Part shown: positions 28,274 to 36,828 of the stretch, piece after piece
How the letters are laid out: every line of letters starts with the position of its first letter
Numbering within the stretch: position 1 is the first letter of the stretch
NCBI GenBank assembly: GCA_037718865.1
Contig: JBBJMP010000001.1
Coordinates: forward strand, 62,001 to 126,000
Length of the DNA stretch: 64,000 nucleotides
Direction of reading: 5' to 3'
Origin: JADCRZ01 sp037718865
Lineage (GTDB): Bacteria; Bacteroidota; Bacteroidia; Chitinophagales; Chitinophagaceae
Program-made: the position numbers and the translations under genes
The notes under the pieces: generated by a model
What the model was told of the DNA's origin: nothing
The model's input: the letters and a program-made list of their open reading frames with translations, nothing else
The model's database searches: none

Positions 28274-31200
28274 ATGTATTTAATCCGATATTTAATGCTA
28301 TCGGGGGGTTTATTTTGCGGCCTTGTCGCAATAAGTCAGGCTCCGGTTGCTAACTTTTCAGCGAACACTCAGCAAGGGTGCGCCCCTTTATCTGTGAGTT
28401 TCACCGATCTTTCCACAGGAAGTCCAAGATTCTGGAACTGGGACCTGGGTAACGGTCAGTTGTCAAATCAGCAAAACCCTTCAACAACATATAACACGCC
28501 AGGAAAATATACAGTAATCCTTGTTGTACGCAATGCCAACGGCACGAACGGTATAACGAAGAGGGAATATATTACCGTCAATGCTTCACCCACAGCAAAT
28601 TTAACTTCAAATGTAAATCTCGCCTGTTCGCCGGCGACTGTTCGGTTTGCAGACATCTCTACATCTAATACAGGTACTATTACAAAATGGGCATGGGAAT
28701 TTGGGGATGGAACCACTTCATTGCTGCAAAATCCTCAAAAAACGTATTCAGCAGCGGGGTTTTATAGTATTACTTTAAAGGTAACCAATAGTGCCGGGTG
28801 TGAAAACCAAGTTACCAAACACCGTTTTATCCGGATTGTAAACGGCGTTAAGGCGGCTTTTAAGGATTCCCTTAACCGGGCCTGCCAGGCGCCTTTTGTG
28901 ACTACCTTCATCAATCAGACAAGCGGCCCCGGCACGTTAAGTTATGCATGGAACTTTGGTAATGGCACTACTTCAACACTTAACTCACCACAGGTCATCT
29001 TTGCGTCTTCAGGTACTTATAACATTCAATTGATTGCAAAGAGCGACCTCGGTTGTTCGGACAGCATAAGTAAACCTGTAACCATTAACAATGCAGCATC
29101 AAATTTCAATAGTCCGGATACGGCCTGTTTGAACAGCCCGGTAAATTTTCAGAATGCATCTGCTCCGGCGCCGGTTCGAGCGGCATGGGATTTCGGCGAT
29201 GCTACCCGGTCAACACAAATAAACCCCGTGAAAACCTTTACAACGCCCGGTGTGTACCAGGTAAAACTGGTCAACACCTATGCCTCTTGCACCGATTCGG
29301 TGACGAGACAGATACGTATTGTGACCGCAGCCGCAATAGATTTTACTGCCAATAACCGGCAAGCCTGCAAAGCCCCTTTTAACGTAAGCTTTCAGGACCT
29401 TTCACCCAATGCAGTAAGCTGGCAATGGAATTTTGGAGATGGAACCGTTTCTACGCAAAAAAATCCGGCTAAACTTTACAGCAGTGCAGGCGAATATGAT
29501 GTAACCCTTACCATTACCAATGCCTCAGGGTGCAGGAGCACCCTTAAAAAGTCGGCGTTTATAAAGATTGCGGCTCCTACCGTCAGAATTTCCTCTGCCG
29601 GAGGATGCATCCCTTTTACTTTCAGCCCGGTAGCAAATATCAGCTCACTTGATTCTGTGATTTCTTATTTATGGGATTTTGGTGACGGCACTACCAGCAA
29701 TTTGCGGAATCCCACACGCCAATATCCCAATACCGGCAGTTATACTATAAGACTTACCATAACTACTATAGGAGGGTGCAGTGCTTCCGTAACGGTTCCA
29801 AATGGCGTAAGAACAGGTACTCGGCCGACGGTGGATTTTACAGCAAAAAAATTCTCAACCTGTGCCTTTGACACAGTCGGCTTCACCAACTTGTCGAACC
29901 CTTCTGATGCCTGGTTATGGCGTTTCGGAGACGGAAATGATACTACGGTGAGAAATCCTTCCCATGTGTTCAAAGACACCGGAAGATTTACCATTACACT
30001 GGTTGCTTATAATAATGGTTGTGCCGATAGCCTGTCAAAACCGGACTATGTTCAGGTGCTTCCACCTGTTGCCCGGTACCTGGACTCGGCAGATTGCGCA
30101 AACAGGTTGCACCGGTATTTTACCGACAAATCGATTGTCGATCCGGCTTATGGTCCTGTCTCCTATCTGTGGAAGTTTGGAGACCCGGCTAATACTACAT
30201 CAACACTCGCTAATCCTGATTTTATCTACCCGGCCTTGGGCACTTACCCGGTCTCACTTACGGTTACCAATGGAAGCTGCTCAAATACTATAACAAAAAA
30301 TATATCCGTTTCACAGGAAAGGGCCGACTTCAGCCTGCCCAGGGGCAGCATTTGCAAAAACGAGCGTATATTACTTACAGCCGTCGGCAGCAACCCGGAT
30401 AATATTATTCAATACATTTATTCTGTTAACGGAGGGCCTCCGATTACCGGTTCTCAAACAACCTCACTCATTTTTGATTCCACGGGCCCATATAACGTTC
30501 GTTTAATCGTTACCGACCGGTACGGATGTTCCGATACAATTACTAAAATCGTTACCATCGAAGGGCCAACCGCCCGTTTTGCTCCGGTTCCTTCGTTGTC
30601 ATGTAAAAACGGAACGATTACATTCAATGATCTTTCAACTTCCACCGGTAACATCACAAAATGGGATTACGATTTTGGCGATGGCACCACTCAAAGCTTT
30701 ACCAGGCCACCTTTTACGCATTTATATAAAGATACCGGCAACTTCACCGTTCGTTTAACGGTAACCGATCAATCTGGTTGTACTGATTCAGCCGTCGTGA
30801 AAAATGCCGTAATCATCACCAGCCCGAAAGCCGCTTTCAAGGCAGAAAATACCTTGTTCTGCCCTGGCGGTTCGCTTCAATTCACCGATTCTTCCAGTGG
30901 AAAAGGGCTAAGTTATATATGGGATTTTGGCGATGGCACATCTTCTACCCTGCAAAACCCAACCCATATCTATTCAGGCGGTGATAATTTCTATACGGTA
31001 AAACTGAGCATACAAGACACGGCTGGCTGTATGGACTCATCCACTAAAATAAATTATGTACAGATCAAAGCGCCCAAATCTGCATTTAATGCCAGTGATA
31101 CGGTTTCTATTTGTGTTCCGTTTGAGGCCGGGTTCGTTTTTAAAGGTACGGATTACGAATCTTTTTACTGGGCCTTTGGAGACAGCACTACATCTACTTT

Positions 31201-32587
31201 GCTGAATCCTGCCCATTTTTACAATCAATATGGTTCTTACGTGGCCAAATTATATGTTACCGGTTATGGCGGATGTGTCGATTCCAGCGAGCAGATCATA
31301 ACTGTTTACGACCCGAGTAATACTTCTATCCGTTATAACCCGCTGACGGCCTGCAATTCTTTGTTGGTAGACTTTACCGTAACAAATACGGTTACCCCTT
31401 ACCTGTTTTATTTTGGCGACACAGGTTCCGATTACCCGCCACAATCAACATTTCAACATCTTTATACAAGTCCGGGCAGTTATACGCCCTCGCTGGTACT
31501 GAAAGACAACTCTCAATGCCTGGTGGAGATATCCGGCAAAGACGAGATCAAGATATTGGGCGCCGAACCCTTTTTCTCTCCTGACCGGAAAGCATTGTGT
31601 GATTCAGGTACCATTTACTTTACAAACTACACTATCGGAAACGACCCCGTTGTTTCCAGCAAATGGGATTTTGGAGATGGAGTCAGTTCCTTAGATATAG
31701 ATCCCATTCATTATTATGATAAACCCGGCCGTTATCTTGCTTCTTTAAGCGTCAACACGCTTAACGGCTGTAGCAAGACTCTGTATGATACCATACGCGT
31801 TTATAGAACGCCTGATCCTGTTATCTTAACCAATAACGCGGTCTGCATCAATACACCACTGATTTTAAACGCTTCCTCTGTACAACCTGATACGGGACTT
31901 GTCTGGAAATGGACATACTCTAATGGGCAAACTTCTACTCAGCAAAATCCGTCGGTTCAATTTAGCCGTCAGGGAAAAGAAACGCTCAACCTGGAAGCAG
32001 CCAATGCTTTGGGCTGTAAACGATCTACTGTGAAAAGCATTATGGTAAATGGCTTACCCTCGGTTACAGTATTAACCGAACCCGTCATCCCGATAGGAAC
32101 GGGTATTAATTTGCCGGTCAGGTATAGCGAAAATGTAGTGAATTACAACTGGACTCCGGTAAAGGACCTTAGCTGTACAAACTGCCCCAACCCTTTCGCC
32201 AGTCCGAAGCGTACTACACGGTACACCGTAAACGTAAGTGATAGCAATGGCTGTCAGAACACAAGAAGTCTTACCGTTACTGTGGTTTGTAATAATAAGA
32301 ATTACTTTGTTCCTAACACGTTTACCCCAAATGGCGATGGCAGTAATGATGTCTTCTTTCCTAGGGGATCCAACATTGATCGCATACAGTCAATGCGCAT
32401 CTTCAACAGGTTTGGTGAAATGATATTTGAGCGGCGTAATTTTCAGGCTAATAACCCATCTGAGGGCTGGAACGGATTTTATAAAGGCAAACAGGCCCAG
32501 GCTGATGTTTATATCTATACTATTGAATTCATTTGTGAAAATAACACCATCATTCCGTACACGGGAAACATCTCATTAATCAGATAA
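28274..32587 (+). CDS. Giant PKD-repeat adhesin with T9SS type B (CHU_C) sorting domain, paralogue 2
   Basis: 1437 residues. A signal peptide (about 1-22) is followed by fifteen PKD or PKD-like domains in the same order as in the upstream gene, including matching irregular domains. For example, domain 4 is short, and domain 10 has a PPF-H-Y insertion in both. Only one WTP-type domain (CTNCPNPFASP...TTRYTVNV) precedes the CHU_C domain (PNTFTPNGDGSNDVFFPRG, ending GNISLIR), against three in the paralogue. This points to duplication of the whole gene. The stop overlaps the start of the PorP/SprF gene by one base (TAATG), so they are coupled. Confidence 0.93.
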   Translation: MYLIRYLMLSGGLFCGLVAISQAPVANFSANTQQGCAPLSVSFTDLSTGSPRFWNWDLGNGQLSNQQNPSTTYNTPGKYTVILVVRNANGTNGITKREYITVNASPTANLTSNVNLACSPATVRFADISTSNTGTITKWAWEFGDGTTSLLQNPQKTYSAAGFYSITLKVTNSAGCENQVTKHRFIRIVNGVKAAFKDSLNRACQAPFVTTFINQTSGPGTLSYAWNFGNGTTSTLNSPQVIFASSGTYNIQLIAKSDLGCSDSISKPVTINNAASNFNSPDTACLNSPVNFQNASAPAPVRAAWDFGDATRSTQINPVKTFTTPGVYQVKLVNTYASCTDSVTRQIRIVTAAAIDFTANNRQACKAPFNVSFQDLSPNAVSWQWNFGDGTVSTQKNPAKLYSSAGEYDVTLTITNASGCRSTLKKSAFIKIAAPTVRISSAGGCIPFTFSPVANISSLDSVISYLWDFGDGTTSNLRNPTRQYPNTGSYTIRLTITTIGGCSASVTVPNGVRTGTRPTVDFTAKKFSTCAFDTVGFTNLSNPSDAWLWRFGDGNDTTVRNPSHVFKDTGRFTITLVAYNNGCADSLSKPDYVQVLPPVARYLDSADCANRLHRYFTDKSIVDPAYGPVSYLWKFGDPANTTSTLANPDFIYPALGTYPVSLTVTNGSCSNTITKNISVSQERADFSLPRGSICKNERILLTAVGSNPDNIIQYIYSVNGGPPITGSQTTSLIFDSTGPYNVRLIVTDRYGCSDTITKIVTIEGPTARFAPVPSLSCKNGTITFNDLSTSTGNITKWDYDFGDGTTQSFTRPPFTHLYKDTGNFTVRLTVTDQSGCTDSAVVKNAVIITSPKAAFKAENTLFCPGGSLQFTDSSSGKGLSYIWDFGDGTSSTLQNPTHIYSGGDNFYTVKLSIQDTAGCMDSSTKINYVQIKAPKSAFNASDTVSICVPFEAGFVFKGTDYESFYWAFGDSTTSTLLNPAHFYNQYGSYVAKLYVTGYGGCVDSSEQIITVYDPSNTSIRYNPLTACNSLLVDFTVTNTVTPYLFYFGDTGSDYPPQSTFQHLYTSPGSYTPSLVLKDNSQCLVEISGKDEIKILGAEPFFSPDRKALCDSGTIYFTNYTIGNDPVVSSKWDFGDGVSSLDIDPIHYYDKPGRYLASLSVNTLNGCSKTLYDTIRVYRTPDPVILTNNAVCINTPLILNASSVQPDTGLVWKWTYSNGQTSTQQNPSVQFSRQGKETLNLEAANALGCKRSTVKSIMVNGLPSVTVLTEPVIPIGTGINLPVRYSENVVNYNWTPVKDLSCTNCPNPFASPKRTTRYTVNVSDSNGCQNTRSLTVTVVCNNKNYFVPNTFTPNGDGSNDVFFPRGSNIDRIQSMRIFNRFGEMIFERRNFQANNPSEGWNGFYKGKQAQADVYIYTIEFICENNTIIPYTGNISLIR

Positions 32588-33669
32588 TGGACGAAAACGC
32601 TTATAAAATTAATCTTTACATGGGAAGAACGATATGCCGGAAGGCATGGAAGAAAAGGTTGATTACGGCACTGGTAGCTTTCCTGTGGCTGGTAAAATCT
32701 TATTCCCAGGATATTCATTTTTCGCAGTTTTTTGAAGCGCCTCTGCTTAGAAATCCTTCCCTGGCTGGAATTTTCACCGGCGATATCCGTGTGCAGGGCG
32801 TTTACCGCGACCAATGGAACAGTTTTACCAATGCATACCGTTCGGGTTCTTTTAATGTAGAATACAAAATGCCTGTCGGACGGGGTGATGACTTTATTAC
32901 AGCCGGACTGCAGACTTTATACGATAAGGCAGGCACAGCTGCGCTTACATCAACGCACGTTCTGCCCGCCGTAAACTACCACAAATCATTAAGCAGCCAG
33001 AAACAAATGTACCTGTCCGTCGGGTTTATGGGCGGACTGGTTCAGAAACGAATCGACCGTTCTAAAATAACGACTAATAATCAATACGACGGTGCCGCCT
33101 TTAATCCTTCACTCGCCGACGGGGAAACGTTTTTATCCCCCAACTACAATTACGGAGACGGCAGTATCGGTGTTAGCTTTAACTCTTCATTTGGGGAAAA
33201 TGAATTGCACAGCCTTTTTCTAGGAGCAGCCTATCATCATGTCAACCGCCCGGCAAATTCATTTTACAGGTCAGCTTCTGCGGCCCTGCATCCCAAATAT
33301 GTAGTCTCTGCCGGGGTAAAATATAACATAGACGATTATACGTTCTTTACGTTACAGGCCGATCATTCAACCCAGGGTTCATTTAATGAAACCATCGGAG
33401 GCGCGTTGTATTCTTTCAAATTGGGAGAACCTGATGAAGCCTCCTATATATTTCACGCCGGCGCCTTCTTACGCTGGAAAGACGCCCTGATACCTGTAAT
33501 CAAAATAGATTATAACCCGCTGGCGGTTGCTATAAGTTATGACGTAAACGTATCACAACTGAAAACAGCAAGTCAGGGTCGCGGTGGTTTTGAATTATCC
33601 GTTTCTTACGTTGGTTTCTTTGACCGCAGCAACTCATCCAGGGATAAGGTTCTGTGCCCACGCTTTTGA
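32587..33669 (+). CDS. PorP/SprF family type IX secretion system membrane protein
   Basis: 360 residues, outer-membrane beta-barrel of the PorP/SprF family, which helps secrete or tether specific T9SS type B cargo. Seen: a signal-like segment (LITALVAFLWLV...SYSQ), the family start QDIHFSQFFEAPLLRNPSLAG, many alternating strands, and the conserved tail GFFDRS...VLCPRF. The start may be the Met at about residue 13 rather than the first one. It overlaps the stop of the upstream adhesin by one base, a genetic link between cargo and tether. Confidence 0.93.
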   Translation: MDENAYKINLYMGRTICRKAWKKRLITALVAFLWLVKSYSQDIHFSQFFEAPLLRNPSLAGIFTGDIRVQGVYRDQWNSFTNAYRSGSFNVEYKMPVGRGDDFITAGLQTLYDKAGTAALTSTHVLPAVNYHKSLSSQKQMYLSVGFMGGLVQKRIDRSKITTNNQYDGAAFNPSLADGETFLSPNYNYGDGSIGVSFNSSFGENELHSLFLGAAYHHVNRPANSFYRSASAALHPKYVVSAGVKYNIDDYTFFTLQADHSTQGSFNETIGGALYSFKLGEPDEASYIFHAGAFLRWKDALIPVIKIDYNPLAVAISYDVNVSQLKTASQGRGGFELSVSYVGFFDRSNSSRDKVLCPRF

Positions 33670-33761
33670 TTACAAATGATGAATGCCGGGAAGTTGCCTG
33701 TTATGACATTTTTTAAACAAATGACAAACCATCATGTTTTAGATTATTCAAAAGTTATTTT

Positions 33762-34250
33762 ATGCAATTACAGCCCGGACAGAAAGCACCCCCCTTTAGT
33801 TTGTACGATACCCGGAAAAATAAGGTATCCCTGGAAGATTTCAAAGGTTCACCCGTGATCCTGCTATTTTTCCCGCTAGCCTTTACGAGTGTTTGTACAA
33901 AAGAATTATGCAGCGTTAGAGATAACATAGCCACCTATAACAAGGCAAAAGCAACCGTTCTGGGTATTAGCGTAGATTCATTATATACACTGGCAAAATT
34001 TAAGGAAGATCAGCATCTCAATTTTGACCTGTTAAGTGATTTCAACAAAGAAGTATCCGCAAACTATGATAGTTTATACGACCTTTTTTCGTATGACATG
34101 AAAGGCGTCTCAAAACGGGCTGCATTCGTCATTGACGAAGAGGGTATGATACTGCACAGTGAAGTGCTGGAAAATGCAGGTGAGGTACCGAATTTTGAAG
34201 CGATCATTTCAGTACTTAACTCTTTGTATAAAGAGAAGTTAAATCTGTGA
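33762..34250 (+). CDS. Peroxiredoxin (AhpC/TSA, AhpE/Bcp-like)
   Basis: 162 residues, thiol peroxidase that reduces hydrogen peroxide or organic peroxides. The peroxidatic Cys45 lies in LAFTSVCTKELC; Cys50 is a candidate resolving residue. The start MQLQPGQKAPPFSLYDT and GVSKRAAFVIDEEG are family-typical. No signal peptide, so cytoplasmic. Its 1-Cys or atypical 2-Cys type cannot be settled from sequence alone. Confidence 0.9.
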   Translation: MQLQPGQKAPPFSLYDTRKNKVSLEDFKGSPVILLFFPLAFTSVCTKELCSVRDNIATYNKAKATVLGISVDSLYTLAKFKEDQHLNFDLLSDFNKEVSANYDSLYDLFSYDMKGVSKRAAFVIDEEGMILHSEVLENAGEVPNFEAIISVLNSLYKEKLNL

Positions 34251-34304
34251 AAATAGGTAATGGTTACTGTTTATTGGGCTATTTAAAATCTGGCAATTGA
34301 TTTG

Positions 34305-34312
34305 TATATTTG
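34305..34312 (+). promoter_or_regulatory. Bacteroidota -7 box upstream of the T9SS mini-protein
   Basis: TATATTTG, an exact match to TAnnTTTG, 46 bases before the ATG at 34358. No good -33 TTG at the usual spacing is seen. Confidence 0.45.
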
Positions 34313-34357
34313 TTATTAATGATATATTGCTGTGTATTCATGTAAACTAATCAGCTA

Positions 34358-34696
34358 ATGAAGATTTTTTACATACTGTTCATGGTTGTTCTAACTGTCT
34401 TGCAAGCAAAGAGCCAGAACCGGGTTAATACGCAGACTGTTCCTGAGGCCAGGCTTATCAGGATCTATCCCAATCCTGCGGCTATTCAGATTACCTTCAA
34501 TTTCGAAAAAAGATTTGACAAAAATTATTCCTTACACATTTTCAATTTTATAGGAAAGAAAGTGCATGATCTGCAAACCATTACTCCCCAAACGCTTGTC
34601 GACGTTTCTGCTTTTTATCGTGGTGTTTATATTTTCCAGGTAAAAGATAAAGCCGGAAAGATTATCGAGTCAGGAAAATTCCAGGTAGCAAAATAA
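34358..34696 (+). CDS. Mini-protein consisting of a signal peptide and a T9SS type A sorting domain
   Basis: 112 residues. A signal peptide (1-19, ending QAKSQ) is followed by about 15 linker residues and then a complete type A C-terminal sorting domain: RIYPNPAAIQITFNF, the LHIFNFIGKKVHDLQ strand, and GVYIFQVKDKAGKIIESGKF at the end. There is no passenger domain. Either the domain itself is the product, or this is what remains of a larger cargo gene. It is preceded by an exact -7 box and is not obviously in an operon. Confidence 0.85.
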   Translation: MKIFYILFMVVLTVLQAKSQNRVNTQTVPEARLIRIYPNPAAIQITFNFEKRFDKNYSLHIFNFIGKKVHDLQTITPQTLVDVSAFYRGVYIFQVKDKAGKIIESGKFQVAK

Positions 34697-34699
34697 AAA

Positions 34700-34724
34700 A
34701 TTAATGTGCAAATCCGCCCATTTA
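34700..34724. repeat. Family B repeat fragment between convergent genes
   Basis: TTAATGTGCAAATCCGCCCAT, a short family B copy between the 3' ends of the mini-protein and the methyltransferase genes, touching the latter's stop. Confidence 0.55.
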
Positions 34725-35894
34725 CTCAACCTCTACAATCAGGAACTTTAAATAGTGGGTATTTTCCATTCCCCATAGGATCGGGTGGTCACCGGACTGG
34801 GTCTGGTAGGTTACCTGCCTTAATTTTCGTTTTGCATCTTTGGCAGCCGCTTCAATGATCTGCAAAAAAAGTTCCGGCCTGATCAGGTTAGTGCAGGAGG
34901 CAGTGACTAAAAACCCGCCTTTCTTCACCAGTTTCATACCACGTAGATTAATTTCCTTATAACCTGCAATGGCTTTTTGAATATTTTCCCGGCTCTTCGT
35001 GAACGCAGGAGGATCCATGATCACCACATCATAGCGTCTACCTTCCTTCGACCAGGTTTTTAACACGTCAAACGCATTAAATGCCCTGAAGGAACAGATC
35101 TTATCGAGGTTATTCAACGCAGCATTTTTTGTTGCCTGGTTTATGGCCTGCTCAGAAATATCCAATCCCAGTACTTTCTTTGCGCCGTAATAAGCAGCAT
35201 GTGCAGAAAAGGTTCCGCTATAACAAAAAACTTCGAGCACATCAGCATCTTTCACAATGTGCTTAAGAGTGCGCCGGTTATCCTGTTGATCCAGGAAATA
35301 CCCGGTTTTCTGTCCGTTCTTTACATCCACGTGGAACTGCAATCCATTTTCATTAATAATGATGTTGGTATCAAAGGGTGCTGATAAAAAACCCTTTTGC
35401 TGAGGTAAACCTTCCAACTCACGCACCGGAACATCATTGCGTTCATAAATGCCTTTAGGCGTAAAAAGCGTTTCTATGGCTTTTACAATAGCCCCTTTCC
35501 ACCTGTCCATGCCCAACGCAAGCGTTTGAAGAACAAAATAATCGTTGAACTTATCAACGATCAGGCCCGGTAAATAATCGGCTTCCCCAAATACAAGGCG
35601 GCAATTTTCGTAATATCCAATCCTGGATTTATACTCCCAGGCCTGCTTTATCCTGTTGTAAAAAAAATTATTGTTGATTTCTTCTGTTCGATCCCTACTG
35701 AGCAATCGGACCAGGATCTGTGATTGCGGGTTAACATATCCCTTGCCGATAAACTTCTTATCATGTGTATATACTTCGACAATTTCTCCTCCTTCACAAG
35801 TCCCGTCTATCCGGTCTACCTCATTGGCAAATATCCATGGATGACCGTTCTCTATCCGCTTGCTGATCTTGCTTTTTAGGTATATATTAATCAT
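34722..35894 (-). CDS. Class I SAM-dependent rRNA methyltransferase (RlmI/RlmK-like, PUA domain)
   Basis: 390 residues from ATG at 35894 (MINIYLKSKISKRIENGHPW); the frame extends three codons to a TTG that I reject. An N-terminal PUA domain (about 1-80, GHPWIFANEVDRI) is followed by a Rossmann methyltransferase with VLEVFCYSGTFSAHAAYYGA (SAM loop) and the catalytic-type motif MDPPAFTKSR. The family methylates cytosines of 23S rRNA; the exact site is inferred only by similarity to RlmI. A perfect TATCTTTG -7 box lies 9-16 bases upstream of the ATG, implying a leaderless or very short-leader mRNA. Confidence 0.88.
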   Translation of the reverse strand: MINIYLKSKISKRIENGHPWIFANEVDRIDGTCEGGEIVEVYTHDKKFIGKGYVNPQSQILVRLLSRDRTEEINNNFFYNRIKQAWEYKSRIGYYENCRLVFGEADYLPGLIVDKFNDYFVLQTLALGMDRWKGAIVKAIETLFTPKGIYERNDVPVRELEGLPQQKGFLSAPFDTNIIINENGLQFHVDVKNGQKTGYFLDQQDNRRTLKHIVKDADVLEVFCYSGTFSAHAAYYGAKKVLGLDISEQAINQATKNAALNNLDKICSFRAFNAFDVLKTWSKEGRRYDVVIMDPPAFTKSRENIQKAIAGYKEINLRGMKLVKKGGFLVTASCTNLIRPELFLQIIEAAAKDAKRKLRQVTYQTQSGDHPILWGMENTHYLKFLIVEVE

Positions 35895-35902
35895 AACAGG
35901 CA

Positions 35903-35910
35903 AAGATAAA
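35903..35910 (-). promoter_or_regulatory. Bacteroidota -7 box of the methyltransferase gene
   Basis: Minus strand TATCTTTG, exact to TAnnTTTG, ending nine bases before the ATG. The -33 region falls inside the family A repeat (35911 onward). Confidence 0.5.
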
Positions 35911-36018
35911 GAGTTCGGGGGTTCAGGGTTCCGGAGTTCAGGGTTCGGGAGTTTGGAGTTAGGAGTCCAATATGTAATGACCTGAACCTTGAACTTTGAA
36001 CCCTGAACTTCGAACCTT
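35911..36018. repeat. Family A repeat array with inverted arms
   Basis: 35911-35969 reads GAGTTCGGGGGTTCAGGG and similar units on the plus strand. 35981-36018 reads CCTGAACCTTGAACTTTGAA, the opposite orientation. The two arms could form a long imperfect hairpin between the divergent methyltransferase and grpE genes. Confidence 0.75.
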
Positions 36019-36045
36019 ATACGACAATTTGTCTTTAGATACTGC

Positions 36046-36061
36046 TTGGCAAAATAATTGA
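36046..36061 (+). promoter_or_regulatory. TTGGCA-N6-TTGA element upstream of grpE
   Basis: TTGGCA (36046-36051), six bases, TTGA (36058-36061). It is also readable as a primary-sigma promoter: TTG at -33 and TATCTTTA as a near -7 box 19 bases on. It belongs to the eight-member set of (C/T)TGGCA-N6-TTNA sites. Confidence 0.45.
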
Positions 36062-36175
36062 CAACCTTATCTTTACTTATTCTTAGGTACTAATGAATAA
36101 AAATTTAGCCATTTAAATACTGGTAAATTCATTAGTTGAAATCAAGATTAATTTTTGTGACAATATGTACAAAAT

Positions 36176-36766
36176 ATGAACGAAAAAAATGTAAATGATG
36201 CAGTAGAGCCTGATCAAACCGGATCTACAGGCAATGGAAATGACATAAATTTCGACATCAACGCAGATTCCGATGTGCCGGGTACGTCTCATCTTACCGA
36301 CGAGGTCGGTAATGATGCAGAAATAGAAAAGTTACAGGCTGACCTTGCAGAACAAAAGGATAAATACCTGCGGCTTGTGGCCGAATTTGATAATTTCAGA
36401 AAAAGAAATGCTAAAGAAAAGCTGGAGTTGATGCAAACTGCAGGTAAGGATGTAATTACGTCGTTACTTGACGTATTGGATGACTGTGAACGTGCCCAGA
36501 AGCAAATGGAAAACAGTGATGACATCACAGCAATCAGAGAAGGCATCATTCTGGTTTTCAACAAGCTTAGAAGCGCTTTTCAAAGCAAGGGTGTAAAGGC
36601 AATGGAAAGCATTAACCAGGATTTTAATCCTGATATTCATGAAGCCATTACGGAAATTCCGGCTCCTACCCCTGCTTTAACAGGCAAAGTGGTGGATGAA
36701 GTGCAGAAAGGCTATTACCTGAACGATAAGATCATTCGATTTGCAAAAGTAGTAGTTGGAAAATAG
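36176..36766 (+). CDS. grpE: Nucleotide exchange factor GrpE
   Basis: 196 residues. Releases ADP from DnaK in the heat-shock chaperone cycle. A disordered acidic N terminus (1-55) is followed by a long coiled coil (about 58-110, LRLVAEFDNFRKRNAKEK) and a C-terminal beta-domain with the signature AITEIPAP...VVDEVQKGYYLNDKIIRFAKVVV. Operon with dnaJ (62-base gap). dnaK is not nearby. Confidence 0.96.
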   Translation: MNEKNVNDAVEPDQTGSTGNGNDINFDINADSDVPGTSHLTDEVGNDAEIEKLQADLAEQKDKYLRLVAEFDNFRKRNAKEKLELMQTAGKDVITSLLDVLDDCERAQKQMENSDDITAIREGIILVFNKLRSAFQSKGVKAMESINQDFNPDIHEAITEIPAPTPALTGKVVDEVQKGYYLNDKIIRFAKVVVGK

Positions 36767-36828
36767 ATGTCCCCATTGCCCTCGGATCAGGTTTTACATA
36801 TTTGCTAATGACTTAATGCCCATGACTC

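Noticed and set aside
23486..32587. Regular repeats that could suggest a CRISPR or other array
   Set aside because: The periodicity is about 85 codons, degenerate at DNA level and in frame: it comes from PKD protein domains. No CRISPR array or cas gene is present.
34290..34306. CTGGCA-N6-TTGT as a further member of the promoter-like set
   Set aside because: It lacks the final A and overlaps an exact TATATTTG -7 box that better explains the promoter of the following gene.
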